Assembly (NCBI RefSeq): GCF_010091925.1
Contig: NZ_WVID01000008.1
Coordinates: 233,398 to 297,397, forward strand
Reading direction: 5' to 3'
From: Nostoc sp. B(2019)
Lineage (GTDB): Bacteria > Cyanobacteriota > Cyanobacteriia > Cyanobacteriales > Nostocaceae
DNA: 64,000 nucleotides
The translations under genes and the position numbers were made by a program. Positions within the stretch are counted from its first letter, which is position 1. Each line of letters begins with the position of its first letter. The notes under the pieces are model-generated. The model searched no databases, was not told the DNA's origin, and saw nothing but the letters and a program-made list of their open reading frames with translations. Shown one piece after another: positions 34,719 through 44,374 of this stretch.

Positions 34719-36146
34719 TTAATTAATTTCAAATGATTTAATCATTGCTTCTGCTGTTTGCACAAACTTATCATAATCATCTATTGCTGCTGTATAGGTG
34801 ATGACGTATGCTTGATCGCCTTTTAAAGTCCAAACTTGCAGATTTTTTAAAATATTCTCTCCACTTTTTCCAGTGAAAACTAGTTTATTAGCTCTTTTAT
34901 TTGCCAGAGTTGTTTCACTCGTATCCAAAATATTAGCCCCTGACAAACTATTCTTAATTTCCTGTATAAATAACTCTCTAGATTCATCTAAGGTGGTAGA
35001 AAGTGGTTCTGTACTAATAGTTAGCTTTTCTTGGAATTTATCAGCGTCACTTTGTTTAGGTGATAAGAATGTAACTAATTCTCCCGTGACAGGGTTTGCT
35101 ACATCTTGTCTTGCCCAACTCTCAGGATAGTTTATCTTGATTCCATAATTAGAATTTTCATAGGTCAAAAACTTGGTCGCTGGGGTGATTATTTGGGATA
35201 AAAATACAATAGCTGTAGCAACTGCTGCTATTATTCCTAATGTGAGCAAAAGTTTTCTCGGTGGTGCAAATGGCAAAGATTTTTGCTCGATTGTCGTAAC
35301 TGGTATTTGTTCTAGCGTATTTAAAACTTGTAATACCGACTCTGCTGTAGAATAACGTTGACGGAAGTCATAACGCACCATCTTATCAATAATTCCTGCA
35401 AGCTCCGGGCTGACTTGTGCTTGGTTTCGCCAATCAATTTCTCCTGTATCGGGGTTTCTGGGTAATCTTTGTCCGCCATCAACAGCAGGATTAATTCCAG
35501 TCAAGGCTTGGATAGCAATAATTCCCACTGCATAGATATCGCTACTCAAGTTGGGGACTTGATTGGCTTGTTCACTTGGCATATAACCATGAGTGCCAAT
35601 CACAACAGTAACACTTGCTTTTCCTTGAGAATTAGCTATTTGCGTGCTGATTTGTTTGACTGCTCCAAAGTCAATTAATACTATTTTGTTGTCTGATTTT
35701 CTTCGCCGAATATTGGCAGGTTTGAGATCTCGGTGAATTACATTGTGTCGATGAACTACTGCGAGAACTTCTAAAATGTCTTTTAAAAGTTGAATTACCT
35801 CAGCTTCAGTTAGGAGGTTGCCTATAGGAGGTATTTCTTGGCTGAGGTCGTGACCTACAATAAACTCTTGAACTAAATAAAATTCTTGATTGTCTTCAAA
35901 GTGAGCTAAAAGTTGGGGAATTTGATCGCACTTTCCCAATGTTTCTAGGGTGTCTGCTTCTAGGTCAAATAAACGTTTGGCTTGCTCTAAAGTATATGGA
36001 TCGGTAGACAGTGGTTTAAAATGCTTAACAACACAGTGCGGATTTCCCGGTCGTTGCATGTCTTGAGCTAAGAAAGTCTTGCCAAATCCCCCTTGTCCTA
36101 GTTGAGTGAGAATTTGGTAACGTCCACCCACGGTTTGACCCTGCAT
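34719..36146 (-). CDS. Serine/threonine protein kinase with C-terminal PsbP-like domain
   Basis: This 475-residue Hanks-type kinase has a glycine loop LGQGGFGKTFLAQD (16-29), Lys K41 in CVVKHF, the catalytic HRDLKPANI (D139), DFG at 158-160, GTHGYMPSEQ and DIYAVGIIAIQAL. A membrane helix lies at about 298-318. The outer part (about 322-475, FLTYENSNYGIKINYPESWA) looks like a PsbP/Mog1-type domain, probably periplasmic or lumenal. The layout suggests a sensor kinase whose extracytoplasmic PsbP-like domain detects a ligand. It is monocistronic, and its targets are unknown. Confidence 0.9.
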   Translation of the reverse strand: MQGQTVGGRYQILTQLGQGGFGKTFLAQDMQRPGNPHCVVKHFKPLSTDPYTLEQAKRLFDLEADTLETLGKCDQIPQLLAHFEDNQEFYLVQEFIVGHDLSQEIPPIGNLLTEAEVIQLLKDILEVLAVVHRHNVIHRDLKPANIRRRKSDNKIVLIDFGAVKQISTQIANSQGKASVTVVIGTHGYMPSEQANQVPNLSSDIYAVGIIAIQALTGINPAVDGGQRLPRNPDTGEIDWRNQAQVSPELAGIIDKMVRYDFRQRYSTAESVLQVLNTLEQIPVTTIEQKSLPFAPPRKLLLTLGIIAAVATAIVFLSQIITPATKFLTYENSNYGIKINYPESWARQDVANPVTGELVTFLSPKQSDADKFQEKLTISTEPLSTTLDESRELFIQEIKNSLSGANILDTSETTLANKRANKLVFTGKSGENILKNLQVWTLKGDQAYVITYTAAIDDYDKFVQTAEAMIKSFEIN

Positions 36147-36382
36147 TACATTTACCCTTTCCGCTAGAATTACTCACTCACTGATTCTTAATCTTGATTT
36201 TTGCACATAATTAAAGTACTAAGTAGAAGCAAAGAGACTGGTATAAACGAGTTGTAAACTTGAATGACCTAAAAGGGGGTGATGATTAGCTTATGATATC
36301 AAGTTGGGAAAGTATGTATGTTTTGTAAAACTAGACAATGTAGTCAAAACTGCCTGTATTCAGCATTTATCTGTGTATATTA

Positions 36383-36419
36383 ATTACGAATTACAAATTA
36401 CGAATTACGAATTACGCAT
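36383..36419. repeat. ATTACGA short tandem repeat
   Basis: AATTACGAATTACAAATTAC and further ATTACGAATTACG units lie directly before the GT2-TPR start codon. The complementary TAATTCG repeat appears at 53699-53718. Such heptamer-like repeats are typical of Nostoc genomes. Confidence 0.7.
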
Positions 36420-36422
36420 TAT

Positions 36423-37610
36423 ATGAGCCTCAGTCTGTGCATGATTGTTAAAAATGAAGCAGCAACACTGTCTAAATGCCTGAGCAGTGTCAGAAAAGTA
36501 GTAGATGAAATGGTAGTTGTAGATACAGGCTCAATTGATCGCACTCCCTATATTGCCAAACAATTCGGTGCAAAAGTCCACCACTTTCAATGGTGCAATG
36601 ACTTCAGTGCTGCTCGGAATGCAGCGCTCAAATACGTTACAGGTGACTGGGTTTTGGTATTGGATGCTGATGAGGTTCTGACATCAGGAATTGTACCGCA
36701 GTTAAAAGAGGCGATCGCTAGAGACGAATATCTACTAATCAACCTCGTTCGCCAAGAAGTTGGTGCAGAACAATCTCCTTATTCCCTAATTTCCAGACTA
36801 TTTCGCAATCACCCAGATATTCGCTTTGAACGCCCTTATCATGCCTTGGTGGATGATAGTGTATCCGCAATGTTAATGAAAGATCCCAATTGGCAGGTAG
36901 GTTATTTACCAGGGGTGGCAATTTTACACACAGGATATCAAAAAAACGCGATCGCTCAAAACAACAAATACGCCAAAGCCGCTGCGGCCATGGAAGCGTT
37001 TTTAGCTACTCATCCTGATGATCCCTATGTTTGCAGTAAGTTGGGGGCGCTGTATGTGGAAACTGGGAAAATTAGCCAAGGTATGGAGTTGCTAAAACGA
37101 GGAGTTGCGGCTAGTGATGAAAACTACGATATTTTATACGAACTCCACTACCATTTAGGCATTGCTCACAGTCGTTTGCGAAATTTCCCACAGGCTATTT
37201 CTCATTATCAAGCCGCGATTAAGTTGCCAATTTATCCCATGCTCAAATTAGGAGCATATAACAATTTGGGTAACTTACTCAAAGTATCTGGAGATTTAAA
37301 CGGTGCAAAAAATGCTTACGCTACAACTTTGAAGATTGACCCTACTTTTGTCGTTGGACATTACAATTTGGGGATGATATTCAAAGCAATGGGATTGTTG
37401 ACTGATGCGATCGCCTCTTACCAAGCAGCAATCAAGTTAAACCCCAATTATGCTGAAGCTTATCAAAATTTAGGTGTAGTATTGCTCAAAGCTGGCAATC
37501 ACCAAGATAGTTTAACAGTCTTTAAAAAAGCGATCACCCTTCACGAAAGATACAACCCCGAAGAAGCGAAGAGGCTACGTCAGGGGTTGCAGGAGATGGG
37601 GTTGGTTTAG
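36423..37610 (+). CDS. GT2 family glycosyltransferase with TPR tail
   Basis: This 395-residue protein has an N-terminal GT-A domain (SLCMIVKNEAATLSKCLSSV, VVVDTGSIDRT, NDFSAARNAALKY and the metal-binding DADE in WVLVLDADEVL). About four to five TPRs follow from residue 190 (AISHYQAAIKLP, GAKNAYATTLKIDPTFVVGH, YAEAYQNLGVVLL). The family adds sugars to proteins or envelope precursors; the acceptor is unknown. The start codon is placed directly behind an ATTACGA repeat array. A monocistronic gene. Confidence 0.9.
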   Translation: MSLSLCMIVKNEAATLSKCLSSVRKVVDEMVVVDTGSIDRTPYIAKQFGAKVHHFQWCNDFSAARNAALKYVTGDWVLVLDADEVLTSGIVPQLKEAIARDEYLLINLVRQEVGAEQSPYSLISRLFRNHPDIRFERPYHALVDDSVSAMLMKDPNWQVGYLPGVAILHTGYQKNAIAQNNKYAKAAAAMEAFLATHPDDPYVCSKLGALYVETGKISQGMELLKRGVAASDENYDILYELHYHLGIAHSRLRNFPQAISHYQAAIKLPIYPMLKLGAYNNLGNLLKVSGDLNGAKNAYATTLKIDPTFVVGHYNLGMIFKAMGLLTDAIASYQAAIKLNPNYAEAYQNLGVVLLKAGNHQDSLTVFKKAITLHERYNPEEAKRLRQGLQEMGLV

Positions 37611-37775
37611 GAGAAGAGAAGCCGGGTAGGCAGGGGGAACAAGGATTGTACAAGAATGCGGAATCTATTCTCCACTAAAGTTAGAATAATGCACCCTTGT
37701 ATAATCCTTATGCTGCAAGCCTTAAAAGCATAATTGTCATACCCTCAGTGCTGTAATCGTTGTAATTATAATCTC

Positions 37776-38072
37776 ATGATGCGAATCATTGCCCGCAGCA
37801 CATTACGAAAGTTTTGGGAAGTATATCCCGATGCTGAACAGCCATTAAAGGCTTGGTTTGATGAAGCATCTCGTGCAGAATGGGATAGTCCGGCAAATAT
37901 CAAAAGTACCTATCGCAATGCCAGTATTCTTGCTAATAACCGTGTTGTTTTTAATATCAAAGGTAACGATTATCGCTTAATTGTTCATGTTCGTTATGAT
38001 ATTGGAATTATTTTTATTCGTTTTCTTGGAACGCATAAAGAATACGATAACGTAGATGCAACAAGTATTTGA
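37776..38072 (+). CDS. higB: HigB-type mRNA interferase toxin
   Basis: This 98-residue protein matches the HigB toxin family: MRIIARSTLRKFWEVYPDAE, PLKAWFDEASRAEW, IKSTYRNASILANNRVVFNI, KGNDYRLIVHVRYD and FIRFLGTHKEYDNVDA. HigB toxins cleave ribosome-bound mRNA. I chose ATG 37776 or 37779; the frame is open further upstream but without family sequence. It overlaps higA by 17 bases. Toxin first is the usual higBA order. Confidence 0.88.
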   Translation: MMRIIARSTLRKFWEVYPDAEQPLKAWFDEASRAEWDSPANIKSTYRNASILANNRVVFNIKGNDYRLIVHVRYDIGIIFIRFLGTHKEYDNVDATSI

Positions 38073-38466
38073 GGCAGTAATATCTATGCTTGAAACCCGT
38101 CCGATCCGCACTGAAGCTGATTATCGTGCTGCGCTTGATGAAATTGAAAGATTATTTGATGCGGAACTAAATACACCAGAGTTTGACCGCTTGGAAGTTT
38201 TAACTACGCTTGTGGAAGCATACGAGCAAAAGCATTACCCAATCGAAGCACCAGATCCTATTGAAGCAGTCTTATATTATCTCGAATCCCGTGGGTTGTC
38301 TGTAGATGAATTAGAGCCTGTTATTGGCAGTAAAGCAGAAATTGCCGACATTTTGCATCGCAAGCAGGCGCTAACCTTGGAGATGATTCGGGGTTTGCAT
38401 CAACAATTGGGGATTCCGGCACAGATTTTGATTCAACCATACCCTTTGATGCAAAATTCAGCTTGA
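38056..38466 (+). CDS. higA: HigA-type antitoxin
   Basis: This 136-residue protein reads PIRTEADYRAALDEIERLFD and VLTTLVEAYEQKHYPIEAPD. An XRE-like helix-turn-helix follows (LESRGLSVDELEPVIGSKAE, then LHRKQALTLEMIRGLHQQLG). It neutralises HigB and represses the operon. The N-terminal helical part and DPIEAVLYY are typical of this HigA subgroup. Confidence 0.88.
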   Translation: MQQVFEAVISMLETRPIRTEADYRAALDEIERLFDAELNTPEFDRLEVLTTLVEAYEQKHYPIEAPDPIEAVLYYLESRGLSVDELEPVIGSKAEIADILHRKQALTLEMIRGLHQQLGIPAQILIQPYPLMQNSA

Positions 38467-38677
38467 TGGTGCTGGAATTATAGCAAAGTGCTGAGTGCTG
38501 AGTTAAAATCCAGTTAGTAAAAGGTTTTGAGTAATCAAGATTGTCCTAACCTATACTTCGACTGCTATAAATAATATCAGAACTCGGAACTTCAGTTTGG
38601 AAAATGAACTCCACCAGTTCTGAGTGGAAAAGGTAGAGTTCGAGAGTTGGTAAATTCTCCTCACAAGTAACAACTAA

Positions 38678-39844
38678 CTAAATACGCGACTTGACAAATT
38701 TCTCCAACCTATCCATCCCCTTTTCAATTGTTGCCATATCTGTGGCGTAGGAAAGGCGAATATTGTGATCAGCACCAAAGGCGATTCCGGGAATGACTGC
38801 AACTTGGTGTTTTTCTAGTAAAGCGTCACAAAATTCCAAGGATTTTAGACCAGTTTTGCTGATGTCGGGAAATAGATAAAAAGCGCCGTCTGGTTTTGCA
38901 GTACTTAATCCGGGAATAGCATTGAGTCTGTCTAACATTACCTGTCGGCGTTTGGCGAAAGCTTGGCGCATTTCTTCTACACAGTCTTGGGAACCTTCCA
39001 AAGCAGCGATCGCCCCATATTGGGCAAAGGTACACACGTTAGATGTACTATGTCCTTGGATGGTACTCGCGGCTTTAATAATCTCGGTTGGCCCAGCTAA
39101 ATAGCCGATACGCCATCCTGTCATTGAGTAAGCTTTGGCAAACCCATTACTAATCAAGGTGCGGTCAAAAATTTCTTTACCAAGAGAACCGATGCTGATA
39201 TGTTCTGCACCGTCGTAGAGAATCTTTTCGTAAATCTCATCAGAGACAACAAAGATATCTGCATCAACTATTACCTTAGCCAGTGCTTTGATTTCATCTG
39301 GCGTATAAACCATCCCTGTGGGATTGGATGGGGAGTTGAGGATAAATAGCTTTGTTTTAGGCGTGATTGACTTGCGGAGTTGTTCGGGGGTAATTTTATA
39401 ACCCGTTGTTGCATCTGTAGCGACAATTACTGGTATCCCACCTACTAAAGTTACCATTTCGGGATAACTAAGCCAGTAAGGAGCAGGGATGATTACTTCA
39501 TCACCTGGATCTATTAGTGCCACCATCAAGTTGTATAGAGAATGTTTACCGCCGTTAGTGACGATGACATTCTCTGACTTGTAATCAAGACCGTTATCAG
39601 TTTTAAGCTTGTGGGCGATCGCATCCCTTAACTTTGGTTCTCCGGCGGCGGGGCCATACTTGGTTTTGCCTTCATCCAAAGCTTTCGCTGCTGCGGCTTT
39701 GATATGCGCTGGGGTGTCAAAATCTGGTTCTCCAGCGCTAAAACTGCAAACATCTATGCCGTCTGCCTTCAGTGCCTTAGCCTTGGCTGCGATCGCTAAG
39801 GTCAAAGAAGGTGTTACCTTACTTACTCTTGCTGCCAGCTTCAT
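38678..39844 (-). CDS. Aspartate/prephenate-type aminotransferase (class I)
   Basis: This 388-residue PLP enzyme of the AspC-type Ib subgroup shows [59 protein letters not shown] and the Schiff-base lysine in [14 protein letters not shown]. It ends with [18 protein letters not shown]. Related bacterial enzymes act on aspartate and often on prephenate for tyrosine/phenylalanine synthesis, so aspC is likely but not certain. It is monocistronic and opposite in strand to higBA. Confidence 0.92.
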   Translation of the reverse strand: MKLAARVSKVTPSLTLAIAAKAKALKADGIDVCSFSAGEPDFDTPAHIKAAAAKALDEGKTKYGPAAGEPKLRDAIAHKLKTDNGLDYKSENVIVTNGGKHSLYNLMVALIDPGDEVIIPAPYWLSYPEMVTLVGGIPVIVATDATTGYKITPEQLRKSITPKTKLFILNSPSNPTGMVYTPDEIKALAKVIVDADIFVVSDEIYEKILYDGAEHISIGSLGKEIFDRTLISNGFAKAYSMTGWRIGYLAGPTEIIKAASTIQGHSTSNVCTFAQYGAIAALEGSQDCVEEMRQAFAKRRQVMLDRLNAIPGLSTAKPDGAFYLFPDISKTGLKSLEFCDALLEKHQVAVIPGIAFGADHNIRLSYATDMATIEKGMDRLEKFVKSRI

Positions 39845-39936
39845 TCTTACTTTATTTTTGGCAAATCTTTCACTTATCTTAGAATATCCCAGAATCTCTA
39901 CCGAGATTTGCCTTTTTATAACTCCTTAACTAGCAG

Positions 39937-39973
39937 TCAGATCCCCGACTTCTTGGATAAGTCGGGGATCTGA
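39937..39973. terminator. Strong hairpin, GATCCCCGACTT family
   Basis: TCAGATCCCCGACTT pairs exactly with AAGTCGGGGATCTGA around a CTTGGAT-like loop. It lies between two minus-strand genes, downstream of the 40008 gene. It is the same family as 16893-16927. Confidence 0.7.
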
Positions 39974-40007
39974 CCACCCTCACGCGTTTGAGCATATTTA
40001 TGGGATT

Positions 40008-40343
40008 TTATTTGCTGCTTCCACTTCCCATGTCTTTAGGAATCACTTCTGTTGCTCGCTTTCCGCTCTCGATATAATCATCAGTAGTTTCTTGGACGTT
40101 GGCTTTTACTTTCTGGCGATCGCGGGTAGCATAATAAGGCTTGAAAGGCTCGGTTTGTGCTATTTTACGCTCTTTTGTGGCATAAAAAGGCTTAATTACT
40201 TCTACCTTATGTGTTTTTTCCGAATAATAACCATCTGCCTGAACTGAAGCCACAGGTAAACTAACCAGCCAGATCAATCCAGCTAGCACAACTATTGTAA
40301 TTTTGTGACTTAATTGATTAAATTTTCTCTGGATTTCCAACAT
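40008..40343 (-). CDS. Hypothetical secreted protein
   Basis: This 111-residue protein has an N-terminal signal or anchor segment (ITIVVLAGLIWLVSLPVASV) with a cleavage site near VQA-DG. Two related stretches follow: VIKPFYATKERKIAQ and PFKPYYATRDRQKVK. The tail contains TTDDYIESGKRATEVIPKDM and is polar. It looks like a small lumenal or periplasmic protein; I do not recognise the family. The repeated (F/Y)YAT(K/R)(E/D)R motif is the most distinctive feature. Confidence 0.65.
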   Translation of the reverse strand: MLEIQRKFNQLSHKITIVVLAGLIWLVSLPVASVQADGYYSEKTHKVEVIKPFYATKERKIAQTEPFKPYYATRDRQKVKANVQETTDDYIESGKRATEVIPKDMGSGSSK

Positions 40344-40666
40344 TAGAAAAACTTACTCCTGAATCTTTTAGCAAACGTTTAAATCCTAAAAAACTCTTAT
40401 GGAGATAACGTCTTCCTCTGGGCTAGTTACGTGTATACAAAAAGTAAGGTGGATTATGATTAATTTTTCAGCGATATTAGCGATCGCCTGCTCCCATTCC
40501 AATACCTTCCGGTTTAAGGGGAAAGGCTGAAATTTACCCCTTACCCTTTAATATAAATCTTGCAAAAATCCTAGTTTTTTATTAAAACCACAGATGTAGA
40601 CGCTTACCGGCTTCCCGCAGCGAAAAGTCGGAGCGGTGGCTTCCGCCGATGGTCTTTATCACTGCC

Positions 40667-40738
40667 GAGAGGCGCAAAGCTTTGCGCCTCTCCCTTGTGT
40701 CCAAAGGACACAAGGCAACCGTTCTGAAAGAACGGTTG
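40667..40738. repeat. Three back-to-back perfect hairpins
   Basis: The first is a 26-bp perfect palindrome centred on AAAGCTTT (40667-40692). The second pairs CCTTGTGTCC with GGACACAAGG around AAA (40693-40715). The third pairs CAACCGTTCT with AGAACGGTTG around GAA (40716-40738). There are no spacer bases between them. Confidence 0.9.
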
Positions 40739-40765
40739 GGCAGTAAGACCCGCATAGCGATCTGA

Positions 40766-40882
40766 ACTTTTCAAGACAGGGTACACCGATAAACACAGCG
40801 AAAAGTTTGCGCGTCCGGGTAACAGGAGCGCAAAACTTTTCAAGACAGATAATTTATCGGTGTTCACCTGTCTTGAAAAGTT
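40766..40882. mobile_element. Nested inverted-repeat element (MITE-like)
   Basis: The outer arms are AACTTTTCAAGACAGG plus ACACCGATAAA on the left and their complement on the right. The inner arms are GAAAAGTTTGCGC and GCGCAAAACTTTTC. A further direct copy of CTTTTCAAGACAG lies inside. It could form a four-armed cruciform. There is no coding capacity and no other copy in this window. Confidence 0.65.
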
Positions 40883-41002
40883 TCCTTGGTTGGGAAACCC
40901 GTTTATAGAACTTTTCGCGGAAAGACTTACTGCAACTGCTCCCCTACTCCTCCACTCCCCCTAACTACAAAAATACTGGGACTGATTTTGATTTTGAAGT
41001 TC

Positions 41003-42085
41003 CTAAGCTATGGTTACATCGGGTGATAAGTAAACATCTTGAATGGCGTGAAACAGTTTCACCCCTTCTTCAAACGGACGCTGGAAAGTTTTGCGCCCAG
41101 AAATCAAGCCTGTACCACCAGCTCGTTTGTTAATCACAGCGGTGCGAACTGCTTCCGCAAAATCATTTTTACCAGTTGCACCACCAGAATTAATCAGTCC
41201 CGCACGTCCAGAGTAGCAATTGAGTACCTGGTAACGAGTCAAATCAATTGGGTGGTCGGTTGTCAATTCTGTATAAACCCGCTCGTCGGTTTTGCCGTAA
41301 CTCTTACCAGCAGCTTTGGCGACTGCACCATAACCATTATTGCATTCGGGTAACTTTTGTTTGATGATATCAGCTTCAATCGTCACACCCAAATGATTCG
41401 CTTGTCCGGTGAGGTCAGCGGCAATGTGATAATCTTTGTCTTGTTTAAAAGTGTTGTTACGCAGATAGCACCAGAGAATAGTTACCAAACCAAGTTCATG
41501 GGCGCGTTTAAAAGCTTGGCTGACTTCCTGAATTTGTCTGGTAGACTGCTCTGAGCCAAAGTAAATTGTCGCACCCACCGCTGCTGCACCCAAATTCCAA
41601 GCTTGTTCGACATCAGCAAACAATACCTGGTCAAATTGATTGGGGAAAGTCAACAGTTCGTTATGATTTATTTTGGCGATAAAAGGGATTTTGTGGGCAT
41701 ATTTGCGCGAAACGCTACCCAATACTCCCAAAGTGGTAGCTACAGCATTGCATTCTGCTGCGATCGCCAGCTTGACAATATTTTCTGGATCGAAGTAAAT
41801 CGGATTGGGTGCAAAAGATGCACCTGCTGAGTGTTCAATGCCTTGATCTACCGGTAAAATCGACAGATAGCCAGTATTAGCCAAGCGACCAGTAGAATAA
41901 AGTTGGTGAAGATTACGCAATACTTGGGGATTGCGATCGCTAATTGTCCAAACTCGATCCACAAAGTCTGGCCCCGGCAAATGTAGTAAATCTTGAGAAA
42001 CTTTTGCTTTGTAGGTGAGTAAGTCTTGTGCTTCTTTACCCAGCAAGGATTCGATAGAATTAGGCACAGATAGCGTTGTAGTCAT
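41003..42085 (-). CDS. Class I fructose-bisphosphate aldolase (DhnA/FbaB type)
   Basis: This 360-residue protein belongs to the archaeal/bacterial DhnA-type class I aldolases. It shows [60 protein letters not shown], and the C-terminal phosphate-binding region [20 protein letters not shown] then [15 protein letters not shown]. It cleaves fructose-1,6-bisphosphate in glycolysis and the Calvin cycle; cyanobacteria usually carry it beside a class II enzyme. The gene is monocistronic. HIP1 sites lie around its 5' side. Confidence 0.93.
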   Translation of the reverse strand: MTTTLSVPNSIESLLGKEAQDLLTYKAKVSQDLLHLPGPDFVDRVWTISDRNPQVLRNLHQLYSTGRLANTGYLSILPVDQGIEHSAGASFAPNPIYFDPENIVKLAIAAECNAVATTLGVLGSVSRKYAHKIPFIAKINHNELLTFPNQFDQVLFADVEQAWNLGAAAVGATIYFGSEQSTRQIQEVSQAFKRAHELGLVTILWCYLRNNTFKQDKDYHIAADLTGQANHLGVTIEADIIKQKLPECNNGYGAVAKAAGKSYGKTDERVYTELTTDHPIDLTRYQVLNCYSGRAGLINSGGATGKNDFAEAVRTAVINKRAGGTGLISGRKTFQRPFEEGVKLFHAIQDVYLSPDVTIA

Positions 42086-42247
42086 AGCGCTTTCCTCAAA
42101 ACTTGAGCAAGTGACCTTGCCTTTAAGGTAGCATTTTGATGACGATCGCAGTCTTAGCTGATTTTCTGATTTAAGTGCGATCGCCTCATCAAAAGGCTTA
42201 AATTTCTAACCTTTCTAAAAAGTTGATAATCTTGTCACTATCAAAAG

Positions 42248-42916
42248 TTAGATTTTATTTAACTTAGACCATTGCTTTATCCGATTTTTAAACTTTAACC
42301 ATTCCTGATAAACTTCTTTAAATAACTTAGTTTTTCTTGCATGAAATTCTAACAAGGCATCTGTTTCTTCTCTAGCTGCTTGTAGGATTTTATTATTAAA
42401 AGGTCTTAATTGAATGCCTAGTGAGATAAGTTCTTGCAGCTTCTCGCTGTTTTTCTGATCGTATTCAGCCAATATTTTTATGTGAGTTTCAAGACAAACA
42501 GCTTTAAATATTTCTTGATATTTTGGCGGTAGGTTTTTCCAGATATTTGTGTTGACTTGTGCGTCATACGTCGTACCTGGTTCCCACCAACCTGGATGGT
42601 AGTAATATTTTAATACATTATGTAACCCCAATTGAAAATCATCATACGGGCCAATCCACTCAGCAGCATCAAGTGTTCCATCTCTGACTTTATCAGCAAT
42701 TTTATCAATTGGGATTGGTTCACTTAGTTGTTTATCAGATGTGACTCCAAATTTTTGTAAGACCTCTGCGCCTAATCCAGGAATACGCATAGTTATCTGA
42801 TCGAAATCTTTTGTTGAATTTATTTCCTTGTTAAACCATCCTCCCATTTGTGCTCCTGTAGCTCCTGCTGGAAAGGGAATTACATTTAAGCCTAATCTGG
42901 AATAGAGAGTCTGCAT
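42248..42916 (-). pseudogene. TRAP transporter substrate-binding protein, 5'-truncated
   Basis: The 222 codons match the C-terminal two thirds of DctP/TakP-type periplasmic binding proteins: NVIPFPAGATGAQMGGWFNK, MRIPGLGAEVLQKFG, TLDAAEWIGPYDDFQLGLHN and YYHPGWWEPGTTYDA. About 150 residues with the signal peptide are missing, and no membrane subunits (DctQ/M) are near. The start lies at the junction with another truncated gene. It is probably a deletion remnant. Confidence 0.8.
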
Positions 42917-43305
42917 AAAAGTAAATTCATCAAAATAGGTTGAACTTTTTCTACAAGTCCTTGACCTGCATTGAGAGTTTTACTTGCATCTTCAAGGGTT
43001 TCTGTCATCCGTTTCAGGTTCCCCGCAGCCAATTGCTTGTCAGGCTCTTTCTGCTGAACCTCATCAACTGCGGCTCCTAATTGATTGCTAGCTTTTTGCT
43101 TAATATCTTCAGGTAAAGTAGACCCTTGAAGAATCTGCTGAATTTCGCCTAGCAATCTGAGTACATCTTCTTGAGAAAGTGTTTTTTGTGCAGGTACAGT
43201 CTGAGCTTGCATATTCTGCTGATTATTATTGCCGATAGCTGCCTGCATTCCGCCAGACATTTGACCTGTGTTGGATTGTGAAATACCACCTGGATTACTG
43301 GTCAT
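42892..43305 (-). CDS. Small Q/N-rich hypothetical protein, probably 3'-altered
   Basis: This 137-residue protein has a disordered N-terminus (GGMQAAIGNNNQQNMQAQ). A predicted helical region follows: LSQEDVLRLLGEIQQILQGS, KQKASNQLGAAVDEVQQKEP and AAGNLKRMTETLEDASKTLN. The last 12 codons (MNLLLCRLSIPD) are read out of frame from the TRAP fragment, so the original C-terminus after KVQPIL is lost. I do not recognise a named family. Confidence 0.55.
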   Translation of the reverse strand: MTSNPGGISQSNTGQMSGGMQAAIGNNNQQNMQAQTVPAQKTLSQEDVLRLLGEIQQILQGSTLPEDIKQKASNQLGAAVDEVQQKEPDKQLAAGNLKRMTETLEDASKTLNAGQGLVEKVQPILMNLLLCRLSIPD

Positions 43306-43678
43306 TTGAAATTTTCCTAGTGTTAATTATTGATGCAAACAACTTCATGGATTTACTTTTGGTATGCGTAATCTACCGACAATAAGCGAACTACGGTTTT
43401 GCCGATAATACTGAGATTTTCCCTACACTACCCCTTTATAGGATACCATACGCTAATATTATGGGTATATATTCGGATATAAACCATATAAATATTAGGT
43501 TTAATTTTGAATAGCGATCGCAGTCGCTATTTATCCAAATTCTATGTCTAATAAATACGCCAAAATAAACTTAACTTAAGGGGTTATACAAAACAGCAAT
43601 TTTGAATATAAAAAAACCTCTCCGTTATTTGGAGAGGGATACTAATTAAAAGCTGGAGTTGTCTGCTTTTTCTAACTG
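43306..43678. other. Intergenic stretch with a terminator
   Basis: This 373-bp AT-rich stretch lies between two minus-strand genes. It carries the terminator at 43617-43637 and presumably the promoter of the downstream small gene. There is one HIP1 site and no gene. Confidence 0.5.
43617..43637 (-). terminator. Rho-independent terminator after the proline-rich membrane protein gene
   Basis: CCTCTCC pairs with GGAGAGG around GTTATTT. On the minus strand seven U residues follow. Confidence 0.85.
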
Positions 43679-44374
43679 TTATTGAGCGGAATTGTCTGTA
43701 CCATTAGCGCCAGTTTTCTCTGAATTGCTACTGGGTATTGCATCAGTCTGATTTGCTTTATCTTGAGCAGGAGTGGAGATATTAGTATTATTGCTTTTTT
43801 CTTGAGTGGAAGTACTATTACTCTGGCTTTCAGACTGTTTAGGAACTTCAGGTATTGAAGGCGCTGGTTGCTGATTAACCTGTGTTGGCGCAGGATTAGG
43901 AATTGAAATGTTAATGTCTTGCTGAGGAGGTGCTGCTGGTGCTTGAGGTGCTGGCGCTTGCTGTTGTGGAACTGGAACAAGCACATCTCTAGTTTTTTCG
44001 ATGATAGTGGTTTCTTTTTCAGGAGGTTGTTTGGCTTCTGGTTTTTGAGGAACCACTATTGGAGATGTAACTGGGACTGGGGTGTCGTTACGTTGATTTA
44101 GAAAGAAAAGAACACCACCAACTAAACCCACTAGCGAAGCGAGAAGCAAGCCAACTAGCAACCCGCTAGCAGCATTACTATTATCACGAGCCGCTAAATT
44201 TTCCTGAGCGTCAACATAACCATTTCTGTAGGAATTAGAGCTAGACCCTACAGGAACATTGTTAACAGTTTCTTCTGTTTTTTTCACGTTAGTGTGAATA
44301 TTTCCGTTAGCGTCTTTATATGAATCTTGTTGGACTTCGCGGTTATAGCTTTGGTAATCGTTTTTGTTAGTCAT
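43679..44374 (-). CDS. Hypothetical single-pass membrane protein, Pro/Gln-rich tail
   Basis: This 231-residue protein has a polar N-terminal part (YKDANGNIHTNVKKTEETVN). One membrane helix follows (about 69-92, GLLVGLLLASLVGLVGGVLF), then a long low-complexity tail rich in Pro, Gln, Ser and Asn (VPQQQAPAPQAPAAPPQQD). Proteins with this layout are common and unnamed in heterocystous cyanobacteria. The tail may lie in the periplasm. It ends at a strong terminator. Confidence 0.65.
   Translation of the reverse strand: MTNKNDYQSYNREVQQDSYKDANGNIHTNVKKTEETVNNVPVGSSSNSYRNGYVDAQENLAARDNSNAASGLLVGLLLASLVGLVGGVLFFLNQRNDTPVPVTSPIVVPQKPEAKQPPEKETTIIEKTRDVLVPVPQQQAPAPQAPAAPPQQDINISIPNPAPTQVNQQPAPSIPEVPKQSESQSNSTSTQEKSNNTNISTPAQDKANQTDAIPSSNSEKTGANGTDNSAQ

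Larger units (their letters stand above)
40344..41002. other. Hairpin-rich intergenic region
   Basis: This 659-bp stretch lies before the aldolase stop codon. It holds a run of three abutting perfect hairpins (40667-40738) and a nested 117-bp inverted-repeat element (40766-40882). A minus-strand frame across it is made of these repeats and is not a gene. Confidence 0.75.

Noticed and set aside
40604..40867. Minus-strand frame of 87 codons
   Set aside because: It is composed of three hairpins and an inverted-repeat element.
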